From Amphiura filiformis (Eukaryota; Echinodermata; Ophiuroidea; Amphilepidida; Amphiuridae), in contig NC_092646.1 in assembly GCF_039555335.1 (NCBI RefSeq), forward strand, positions 22,318,258-22,382,257: a stretch of 64,000 nt of DNA. Direction: 5' to 3'. Each line of letters starts with the position of its first letter. Positions within the stretch are counted from its first letter, which is position 1. Under the pieces are notes generated by a model. It was not told the origin of the DNA, did not search any database, and worked only from the letters and a program-made list of their open reading frames with translations. Shown one piece after another: positions 11,601 to 23,600 of the stretch. Both the position numbers and the translations under genes were made by a program.

Positions 11601-14600
11601 ACAGATCCGCTATCTTGCTACCAAAACAAGGTTCTCCTTGCAAACGTCTGCGCAAAATGTGCTTTGCTGTTTCCTGCGCTTTCTAGTAACGCACCTGAAG
11701 GCTTTTGCAAAGTGTACATGCTAATTAAAGCATGTGTTTGACAGGCGTACATACACACAGCGCACACTTTGTGGGTAGAACCTCGTTTTGAGATGACAGT
11801 GTGATCAGCGAATTGATTCCAAGGTTATTGGCAGAAAGTGTTCGAAGCAATCAGAGGCACTTTGTACAAAAATGTAATAAGCTGCTACAAAAGTTACGTC
11901 TGGGAAAAGTAATTGTAATTATGGGCTATCAGTTAAAATCCATACACCCTATAAGACATACCTTTATCCTCCACACAGAGAGTGTAAATTTCAAATGGGG
12001 TACCTGAATGGGTGACTCTCATTTGAAATCTACACGCAATGTGTGAAGATTAAGATCATGTTTTCCATAGGGGGCAAGGTCTTAGCCAGCCATGCGTCCA
12101 CCCGTCTTTAAGACGGGCTAATCTAATTTTAGACGGGTGGATTTAATGGATTTTACAGATGTGATAGCTCTAAAACAGATGATTTTAAGGTTATATGAAC
12201 TTGAGACTAATTCAGAGTGACATGTAAAGGCCAAATCAGGACATATTTGACCCCAGTGACCCTTCCATGAGTATAGACGAGCTGTTTTATATTTGAGGGT
12301 CACATTTTGGTATCTGCTTGGACGGGTGGTTTCTGATTTCTGGCTAAGACTCTGATAGGGGGTGTATGGATTTCAACTGGAATAGCCCAATCAGAGGAGA
12401 GACCAAGACCTTGAACAGAGAAGAGGTCACTTATCCATAAGGATCACTTTTGAAGATTGGAAAAGAGATTCATCTACAATGGGAAACCAGCTTCCTGGGA
12501 AAATGGATTAGTTGATCATGTTTAGTTTGCAGGCGGATGGCAAAATAATGAGTAAACGTGCACTTGGTCTTAAAATGATTTGAAATACACTGACAGCTTT
12601 GACACAGCTTATATGCATGATATCAGCCAATAAAAAGTTAATTTTAGGGTTACTTTTATTGTGGCACAAGTTGTTCCTTTAGTGGTTGGTGATCTGTAAG
12701 AAACATTCATGGAGTAAAAATGTATTCTTAATGGTTCCTTTCAGAAAATTGAGCAACTGAAATCAACGCTTCATTTAACAGACTGCGGCGATTCGAGACC
12801 AAAGAACAAACATATTTTCTTTATGGATACCAAAAAGGAAGGTAAGCAAATACTGTGAGGTCATTTTATCACCCAAGTCTTTGTAACTTTAACATGTTGG
12901 TATTTGGTTCATGGAACTGATTGTATCTCTACTTAAACATCAGCCTGGCACTCCTGGGATATGTGGCGTATCAAGCAAAATTTCTAAGGGATCAAAATTG
13001 CAAAATCATCCCGCTATAAACTGTTAAATTTTGGTCACTTGTTTCCCGTTATTTGAAGCCAGATGGGACAACATGGCCCTCCAAGTCAGAAAGCCACTGC
13101 TTGGAATATGCAAATACTCGACATTTAGGCATGCTATAATTCAAACACCTCCTGTTCATTCACTGAATAGATTCATCAGGTTTGAAGATAAATAAATATA
13201 TGATTTCTTCTAAACAAAACCAAAATTTACTCACTAGTTTGACGGTTTCGCTTTTCATGGTCGAAAAGCATCATCAGAATATTGATTGATGATCACTTCT
13301 TCCGGTTGGACGATTCCTGACCACAGAGGGTGTAGAACTGTCACTCAGTAGAGGATCATATACCACCCTATCCATCAAAAACTTGGGGTGATCAGGACTC
13401 TTATTTGATAGAATGAATTCCATCGTAACTGAGGACGTAGATAAAAAACTGGAGGAAACCAAGATCAAAGAGGCCCTCGGCCGCTGTGGACACCCAAATT
13501 GGGCTTTTAAAAGCAAGTTAAAGAAAAAATGGATAAGAAACAGGTAAAGAAACCTAAAAAGAAAAAGGACACTGACATCCAAACTAAAGGATTAGTTGTC
13601 ATTCCCTACGTGGAAGGGCTTGCGGAAAAAGCCAATAGGATATTCAGAAAGCATGGCATAGCCACAGCCATGAAGCCTAACACTAACCTCCGCAAACTTC
13701 TAGTCCACCCCAAGGACAAGGTTGACCCCAATAACAGCACGGATTGCGTCTATGAGATACCTTGTACCAATTGTAACCACACTTATGTTGGTGAGACCGG
13801 AAGGAAGTTTGCAACGTGACTCAAAGAACATCAAAAAGAAACTAAAAGCAAAACTACACGCGTCAAACACGCAAACAGTCAGAAACTGAACAATCAAAAT
13901 CGGCTATTGCAGACCATGCAGTGCAACAGAACCAATTCAAAAATCCTTAGCAAGGAGTGTAATGCAAATATAAGACGCATCAAGGAATCAATCTGGATTC
14001 GTAGAAGAGGACCCAACGTCATGAATAGGGACGAGGGGGCACACTATCTAAGTCACGTATATGATCCTCTACTGAGTGACAGTTCTACACCCTCTGTGGT
14101 CAGGAATCGTCCAACCGGAAGAAGTGATCATCAATCAATATTTGACCATGAAAAGTGAAACCGTCAAACTAGTGAGTAAATTTTGGTTTTGTTTAGAAGA
14201 AATCATATATTTACCTCCTGTTCATGTTAGTAGACATGCCAAGTAGTATGATTTTCCCTTATTTCGTACGGAAAATACATGCAAATACAAAAATACGATT
14301 TATTTCCTTCAGAGTACGGATTTGGACCGTCTTTTCAATTTCCGCTTTAAAAAAAATGATAACATCAAAATCAAAATAGTGTCCGTGTACTTCTGATATC
14401 ATTACGGATTCGGACCGTCTTTTCAATTTCCGCTTTTTTTTATTATAACATCAAAAATCAAAATAGTGTTCGTGTACTTCTGATATCATTACGTATCGCA
14501 ATAAAACAACTGAGAAATGAGATTAACGATGCTTGAAAGGTTATGAAACGCAGGTCATAACATCATCATAGCGCGATGTTGTTGATTCCTCATCCGTACG

Positions 14601-17600
14601 TATACTCATCGTGTAATATGTTTTGAACTGCACCCATCGGAATGATGTTAAATGGCGCTGTGGTCCCTGTCATGCCTGTTGGGATAATGCGTGCATGGAC
14701 GAAAGAGCTTTTCTATCCAAACCATCCATCGAAAGTGTGTTATTCGATTTCATAAAAATCATATGGAATTAAGAGATGATACATCATGGCTACCATAAAA
14801 TGTCATTTTGTTGACGCTCATATTTAGGCAATGAAATGCAAGCTTATAATCTCCAATTATTTCTGGTGAAATATGCACGAATAGCCAGCATTGAATTTGT
14901 AGTTTGGTAGGTAAATTTTCCGATTTTTTTTTAAAACCACACTTACAAGCCTGAAGGCTACACATTTTCCTTAATAGTATGCGTAGTTTACACTATTTTT
15001 TGCATCAACTGTTATGAATCAATATGATGAGTTATTATAACCGATTTGGAAAATACGGTTTTACTCGAAAAAATACGGATTTCAAAGCTTAGGATACAGT
15101 TTTGTGATTTTGAAACTTGGCATGTCTGTGTTAGGCATGAGGTGGTGTTGACTGTGTACAATCACATTGGGCTTTTCCAGTTGAAATGAAAGACATTGCA
15201 CTTAACAATCAGAAATCTTACGCTACTACGATAATAAACTACAAGAAACAAAAACATGCAAAAGCAACAACATCAACAATGGTTAAAAAGCTGGGTTTTC
15301 AGGCTACGTTTGAAAGTAGCAACTGTGGCAGATGACCTAATGGATGAAGGAAGATTGTTAGATTGTAGGTTCAAAGACACTGAATGATCCATCGCCTATC
15401 AGTCTATTGGTCTTTGGCCTGACAAGGCATGTAAGATCTTGATTGGAACGAAAGCCTTCCAGATGTAGAGTGGTGCCAAAATGTTCAATGTCTTGTAAAT
15501 GTAAAGTAGCACTTTGAAGCAAATTCTCTTGTCTATTAGAAGCCAGTGTAACAAGTTTAAAGATTAAGAGGTGATGACTAGCTAGTGACAGCGTGGAACT
15601 TGAAAGATAATGCGGACTGCACGGTTTTGTATTTAAAATGTAATAACCCATTCAGGTAGTCCCATGTGAAATTCACACTCCCTTTGTGGAAGATTAATTA
15701 GGTCATGTCTTCCATAGGATGGATTTCAACTGTAATAGCCATTTGCATGGATGGAAGTAAAAAATCAAGACATCACAAATGTGTCTAATAATGTTATTTA
15801 AAAAACTTCATTAGTTGAATTAATACCAGAAATTATAGATTAAATTATGTAATTTTTTTATTTCTTAGCTGCTGAATTTGACCCAGCCAAACATTTAGAC
15901 ACACACCCAGCTTTACTACATCGTACCTACAACAGACCTACTACTGCTATGCTTGAAAGTCATACGTTCCCTGGTACAGCAGTAGACGAAGAAGTCGTGG
16001 GCACTGAATTACAGGTATGGAATTGCATAAAGTTTACACTGATGGTCGTATTAGTAGCATATGACTATGTTGATCCAATATATTAGCATAGTCATACTAT
16101 CATGTAATTTTGTTGCCATTGGGGAATCATCAGAATCAGATCGCATCAGTAAGCAGGTTGCAGCAAATAACGGCGCAAAACTATCCGCACTTAGATTGTA
16201 ACATCCACCAATTTTCTGTGCAGCTCCCCATATTCCATTGGGTGTAGATAGGTTTTGATAACCAAACAACTGATCACCAATTTTGAAAATTGGAGGAAAC
16301 GGAATGAGATGAGAGAAAGAGAGATACTGAAGATGTCATCTCATAATGAATGGGGGATGAGGCTGTTGATCTAGTCATACACCTTTAAAGGGACTATTAG
16401 TGGTTTGACAAATCACTAATAGTCCCTTTATGGGTGTGTCATCGATATAGAATAATAACTAGATAACTAAAGGACCAATCACAGGACGAGCTAGCTGGCG
16501 GAATGGCGACCATATGCTAATTAGGAGATTGTTGTTTATGTCCGTGACGCCATTTTTTTCCAAAAATTTTGTGCCGAAAAATGACGAACAATTTCAGTTT
16601 TTTTTCCATTACTGTTAAATTGTGAAAAACCATATAGCTGTGGAGTTAGTCCAATATGTTAGGAAAATATTCAAACCGAGGACACCATGTTGATACTGGC
16701 TAAATAAGCTGTATTTTCACTCGTAAGGGTGACTGTCACTGTTGCAATTCCGTCATTTTATTTTTCACAGACGAAATGAGAAGATTTGACCTTTTGAGGT
16801 CATTTAGTAGACATGTTTACCAGTCGTTTTGATTTTCGTAACAACAGTTCGCCCTTTGAAAAGTGAACTTCGACGTACGTGGTGCGAAACTTTCTTGCCA
16901 CCACTTGCCAAGTTTTCTTACGATGCTTCCCGAACTTTTTATCGTGTGGTTGATCAGTGCATGAGCGGTAATGACACACGGCACCAGGGCATTCGCTTAA
17001 CTGGCTTGGGGTGTGTGACCAGATCAGCAGCCTCATCCCTATTTTTCCTCATCAAAACTGAGATTTTGGTATCAAAAGATGATCTGAACAAAAACATGGT
17101 AAACAATGGTAACCACCAACGGAAGTATGTATACGTTCTTATGTGGAGTTGTTATACATATTTTGCTTCTCATATCGAAACCATTAGCGCAATTCAGCTT
17201 AAAATTTGGAAACATGTGACCTGCTACCACAAAATGAGCGTAAAGTCACAAGTTGGTAGTTTAGAGACATCCTGGCTGACTGAGTTGATGTTCTTTGATT
17301 GCCGCACTCTGGGACAAGCCAGTATATAGTATCTCCTTCCTTAACAGCCCATTGTGCCCCTATTTACAAAGGACATACAGACATACTACTGGCTTGAACA
17401 GGTGAGTGTGAAACAAAGAACACCAACGCAGTAGCTCGGGGCGTATCAAGACTACCAACTTGCGACTTTATGCTAATTTCGTCGTAGCAGGTCACATATT
17501 ATTTTTTTAATGTTAGGCCTTATTGTAAGATAGAAAACAGAATAGGAAAAAATCTAAACACCCACCTTTAGGCTGTTGAATGCTACTGTTTGATACTGAT

Positions 17601-20600
17601 TTGATTCCGTTTTTACTTTAGGAACTTTCCAAACTAAGAAGGAAGAAGTACAAGGAGTTAACACAGCGTATCGACAGAGAAAGAGAACTCAACATTATAG
17701 CACAGAAAATGCAGGGCAAACGCAACCAACATGTAAGTAACAAGGAGTGAGAATTGGGCTATTCCAGGTGTTACATACACCCCCTCCCCTGTGGATATTC
17801 CAGTTGAAATATATACACCCCCTATGGAAGACATGACCTTAATCTTCCACACAGGGAGTTTGAATTTCAAATAGCGTTAACTGATTGGGTGATTCCATTT
17901 GAAATCTATACACCTTCTGTGTGGGCGATAAAGGGCATGTCTTTCATAGGGGGGTGTATGGATTTCAATTGGAATAGCCTGACGAATGAATGCATTCTCG
18001 CCACTCAACCATGACAGCCCGCCCACAGGGAGGTTACTAAATGAATGTAATTACCTGCGTCTAAAATGGCAGGCTGTGTTCATTCATTTGGAATACTCAC
18101 TGTAGAATGCTGTATCTGATGGGTATCATACAGAGGTAAAATGGATAAAAATGTAGATTAAGGATACCTAGATTAATCAAAGTGGTTAATAGTGGCGTAG
18201 CCAGGACATGCAAACATGGCAGAGTCGAGACTCTCAATCTATTCACTTTATAATGAAAGACAGAGATAAATAGACTTTATCACATCTGACGTCACTGTCA
18301 ATCAAATCCCTACGATCCTTGATTGGTTAATTGCGAAAAAAAAGGGAGGCCTATTTATCTGGTGCCGATCAGAGAAAAGGAATAGCAGAAAAATACTTTT
18401 ACAAGGCAAAAAGCAACTTTTCTAGGCATTGTTGACATGGTGCCTTCAGGAAAGTAAGTTTCCTACTATAAAGACCTAACTTTTGAGATGGTTTGTATGT
18501 TTGAAGGTGCAAAATTAACAATAAGGCGCCCGGTTATACCGCCACGTTCAGCTAGTCATTATCACGACACTGTAAACAAACCCTTTGAGTTTGATGATGT
18601 CTTTTTATCTCTGTCTTTCATTATAATACAAGTACCAGTGATACCAGACAAAACAAGTAGTGAGCCATAGTAATTGACATCTGTCACAAGATAATGGGTT
18701 ATGCCAGTTGAAATCCATACACCCCCTATATGGAAGACAAAACCTTAATCTCCCACATGGGGAGGATTTTAAATGGAGTCACCCATGCAAGTAATCCAAC
18801 TTGAAACTCACACTCCCTGTGTGGAAGATGAAGGTCATGTCTTCCATAGGGGGTGTATGGATTTCAACTGGAATAGCATGATCACAGTAGTTCACTTCTA
18901 ATTTTATGTCATATCATCCATAAGGGGTGTATGAATTTCAACTGGAATAGCACAATAGGGGAGACCAGAGAGTGTTCGCTCTATTTTTTCAATCTCACTT
19001 TGCCGTTTGCTGTAGCTAAATACTAGCACATTTGTAAGAACATTGGGTTTTCAGTAACGGCATCTCGTGGGGCAAGTTGGCCCTGTTTCAAGAAGAAGTT
19101 GAACATTGCTTAACACATTATATAACCAATGAAACAAAAGTCTATTAAAACTTTGCAAAAGGCAAAACACACTTACATACTCTATTTGATTAAAGTGGAA
19201 GCTCCGCTTTTGGTTCAAGTTCCTTGGGGAATTAGTCAAGGTTAAAATTTATGCATGTAAACTCTGTTCTGTCTGTCATCAAGGTAACAGGTGTATATTC
19301 AGTTCTTCTGTGGCGAACTGGCCAAGCGGGGTTTCCTGTTTAAGGGGGTACTACACCCCTGGCCAATTTTGTGCCTATTTTTGCATTTTTCTCAAAAATT
19401 ATAGCACATTGGTGACAGGTAAGATATGTATATTATAGGGCAAAGACTACAACTACAGTGCTGAAAATTTAGCAACTCAAAGCAAGTAGTTATTGATTTA
19501 TTGATCAAATATTGGTTTTCCCTCATATTTGACTGTAACTCCACAACTGTTGTCTGTGCTGAAATAAAATTTCCAGCGCAGTAGTTGTAGTCCTTGCCCC
19601 TATAATGTACATATCTTACTTGTCCCCAATGCGCTATAATTTTTGAGAAAAATGCAAAAATAGGCACAAATTGGGCAGGGTGTAGTACCCCTTATGAAAC
19701 ATCCACTCTCAAAAAGTTGAGAGTCACTCTGAAAAGAGCAACAACCACGACACAAAAGATGGGAAATGTTCCAAAATTTGTAAATTTCCACTCTTGTAAG
19801 GAGTTGAATGAGCAACAACTCTTGGTCAGATTACAATGCACTCATTTTTTAAGCGTTTGTTACTGTTTTTGGAGCTGAGACCTCTTGTTGGTGTGATAAT
19901 CAAATTCTGGCATAATTGTTTTGGACAACTGGTTTCATTCAGTGTGCATCTGAATTTCAATTTCTGCCACCGTATATCCTGTGCCTACTTGAAGCAGGTC
20001 CACAAAGGTCTTCTTGGGACATCCTTTGGTTCCTTTTCCTTGTGTGGGTTTCTAAATAACCAGATCAGATGTAATCTTCCCTTTGGCTCTCTTACAGTGT
20101 CCTGCAAACTGTAGCCGTCTTGTGGTGATTTTCGAAGTTACAGGTGGAATATCCCCATACAATTTCTCATTGGTCATATGCGTCTTCCAGCTCACATTTA
20201 GTGCTGATCGTAGCATTCTAGTATATAGCATCCATCCATTGCTTTGCCAGTTTTCTTGGTGATGGTCCAGGTTTCACAACCATACAGCAGGATGCTTTCA
20301 ACAGTGGCTTGGAACAGTTGCATTTTGAGGTGTCTTGGTAAGGAAGATTTCCAAATATTATTGAGCTTGTTACAAGTTTTCCATGCCATTGCCTTTCTTA
20401 CTTTGATGCTCAGTACTCCTGACCCACAACCCCAAGTACTTGAAGTCTTTCACTTCTTCCAGTAAGCTGCCATCCTCGGTTTGGATTTCAACCTCTGTTG
20501 AAATTGAGATTAGCATGCAGGACAGGAGGTTATGGTGAGCCATCATTAATGCCCGACAGCAAGAGTCGACGGATTTAGAGTAAGTGAGCATCTGAATCAC

Positions 20601-23600
20601 AATTGTGACATACATAAAATGAAGATGAATCAATGGCTGTACACGCCTCATGTGACCACAACTTGCATCAAACACACTGGACCCACTGCTCCCCTGACAT
20701 GCTGTTTGGCCATGATTCCAAACGTACCAGGCAAATGTCACCGTCATACTCTGAAGAGGACTGGTATTTTTGCTTCTGTTACTTTTTACTCATTCTGTTT
20801 ATTGCCCTTAATGTTTTTAAACAGTGTCTTTGTGGTGCAATTTTTCTTTTGAGATTTCGGTTTTTTTTTTCTTCCTTTTGATCCTTGCCTTCGTAGAGGT
20901 GCGGAAGAGAAGGGGCAAACACTTTATGGTAAAAAGTCAACATCAACAAGGACAGGGGTGTGTGTCATAGGGACATCTGGAGGGAGTTCTGGAATGGGGA
21001 CATTTGGAACAGGGACATCTGGAATAAGGACATCGTAGTGTGATCCAACATACATTTTCACCTGTGCGAACCACAGATATTGTAACACCAGGGCACCCAG
21101 GAGGGTGATACGTTATATTGTAATGTCAGTCACTATGTTGTGGTTTCTTTTAAATGTTCATGGTGATTTGCAAAGCATTACACATTACAGGAATCAGCAT
21201 ATCGTCAGCCTGCTACGCTTATTGCCTAAGTCATTTTTACATGTTTCTCATTTGCGATTTTGATCTTCTGAGTAATAAACCCATAATTAATCAAATTTCC
21301 AGCCGCATTTTTCATTCACCTGTGGAATACATCTCTTTTGACGTATTCCACAAGTTAATGAAGAATGCGGCTGGAAATTTGATTAATCATGGGTTTATTA
21401 CTCAGAAAATCATAATTGCAAATGAGAAACATGTAAAAATGACTTAGGCAATTAGATTCAACTTTAGATTCAACTTTATTTAGCCACGGTGGGCCCACTT
21501 CAACCCTAGGTTGTTCTTCCTTGGGGCCGTGGATACAAATTACAGTACTAACAAATATTTAACAAAACATGTTTACAAGAGATATGTTATACAAAATATC
21601 AAAAGAATTGTTAAGAGATACAAAAGATCATATAAACTTATATTAGGTTACCTTGTAAAACTGTTTACAAGCAATACTTCATAAAAATATCAAATGAATT
21701 GTTAAGAGATACAAAACATCATAAAACTTATAACATACAAGGGGAAAATGAAAGAATTTATAAACTTATAAACAAAAACTGAAAAGAATTAAAATGAAAC
21801 ATCTTTCAGCATATTTTTGAAAGTAAATAAATTAGGTGAATCTGTGACCCTATCATCAAGACTATTCCATAAGATTGCACCTCTATATGATAAGCTACGT
21901 TTTTTGAAATCAGTTTTAGGCTGTGGGATGAAAACATTATTTTTACTTTGCGAAAATTGTATTTATTATTAGAAAATGAGGAAACAGTTGAAAGGTAAGG
22001 AGGTGCTAAGTTATTCAAAATTTTATAAATCCAAATTGAGGTATTATACTGATGTCTGTGAGAAAGTGGCTTCCAATTGAGCTGATCTAGGACAATAGCA
22101 CTGGAGGTATCCCATGGAGCTCCACAAATAATGCGAGCAGCTCTGTTTTGGATAATTTGTAATCTCTTTGCTATAGACATACCACAATTTCCCCAAACAA
22201 CATTACAATATTCAAGGTGAGGAAGTACAATTGCATTATAAACCATATTCAAAATATCTGTAGAAATAAAATTAGATTTACATTTCTTCAACATAAACAT
22301 ACCTTTGAGAGATTTCTTACGAACTTGATCAATTTGCTGATTCCATGTCAATGTGTCATCAATGATGACACCTAAATGTTTACATTCATTAACTTGTTTA
22401 ATATTAGCACCATTTATAGTTACAGAAACATCGTGAATATCATCTTTAACAGATTGCAAACGCTGCCTAGATCCTATGAGCATGAATTCAGATTTATCAG
22501 TGTTAAGACTAAGTTTGTTGCTTTTCAGCCAATTACTTATTATGTTAAGATCCTCATAGCGTAGCAGGCTGACGATATGGCAGGTATCTGAGTTGTACTC
22601 TTGATTAAAAATATATTTACATAACTCTCCCGGGTGTCAAGTACAAAATCTCCATAATAATCCTTATTGAAGACAGCTTCACTTACTATGGCATCTGACA
22701 GTGCATTTTCTGACATCATGACATCTTGGTACAGTCTAGTGCACAGGGTTGCCAAACCCGCGATTTGGTAGCCCAATTGGGCGACTTTTGAAGATTTTCC
22801 CTGCGACTTTTGACAATTTCCTGTCATAGAAATCAATGGTTAAGAAAAAATTTGGGCGACTTTTCAACATTGGCTCCTGCGACTTCCGATAGTTTCCTGC
22901 CCCATAGAAACCAATGGTAAAGAGAAAAATTGGATGACTTTTCGATTATTTGACCCGCGATTCGGGCTGAAATCTTTTGGCAACCCTGCTAGTGCCTGAC
23001 TTGCAGCATGCAGTAAATAATGTCCATCACCTCGCACATATCAGTGTGTGATTCATTCACTGAGGGAGCATGTCCAGTGCTTGGTCTTTTGACTGCTGCA
23101 GATGGAATAGATGCAGGGATTGCAGAACTAGACACATTGACCTCAGCCAAAGGGCCTTCACTACTTGATCTGTTGATTGTTGCAGAACTTGCCCTGTTGA
23201 CCTCAGCCAAAGGAGTTTCACTATTTGATCTGTTGACCACAAAACTGGATTCATTGACCTCAGCCAAAGGAGCTTCACTACTTGATGTCTTGAGTCTTGA
23301 GAGATGAACTCCTGTTGAGCTAGGCTTTTCCTAGGAGAGCTGTGCTGTGCGTACGTGCCAAAGTTGGTGCTCAAAAACATCAACAAAGTGCGAGTAAAAA
23401 CACCCCGAAGACTACAAGGATTGGTGTGGTTGCCATATCCCGGAGAAGTGGCAGCGCCAGGGCCTGGAGATGGCTAACTGTCAGTGTCAGTGAAGATACG
23501 ACTGGAGATGGCAATCTGTTCCAAACTGGTATAGTACAAACGAGTACAAAGAAGGAATAACTGTAGGTGTTGACCCCAGGTTGTATGGCCTGATAGCTAA

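Larger units (their letters stand above)
13190..14215 (+). mobile_element. Penelope-like element, truncated, with inverted pLTR ends
   Basis: A GIY-YIG coding region (13529-14158) is flanked by the same roughly 155-base sequence in opposite orientation: 13190-13360 on the minus strand and 14059-14212 on the plus strand. The shared sequence runs from the ACCACAGAGGGTG block to the AAACCAAAATTTACTCAC block. The left copy retains a 13-15 base segment containing TCATCAG that the right copy lacks. Inverted pLTR copies at the 5' end are a known arrangement for Penelope-like elements. The reverse transcriptase itself is missing. Confidence 0.8.
21198..22579. mobile_element. TIR-bounded composite holding a palindrome and a LINE fragment
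   Basis: CATATCGTCAGCCTGCTACG at 21198 recurs as its exact complement, CGTAGCAGGCTGACGATATG, at 22560-22579. Between them lie a 230-bp palindrome (21222-21451) and a minus-strand LINE 3' end (21452-22558). The bounded terminus resembles those of the elements at 30479-30844 and 59664-60346, which also begin with ATRTCGTCRGC. Confidence 0.6.

Noticed and set aside
11494-11724. Possible extra exon after UTP11 exon 4
   Set aside because: No UTP11 counterpart and phase-compatible exon 5 already follows; the frame is intronic read-through.
16829-17329. 166-codon plus-strand frame in UTP11 intron 6
   Set aside because: No motif, and its end runs into the TIR element at 17214; probably chance.
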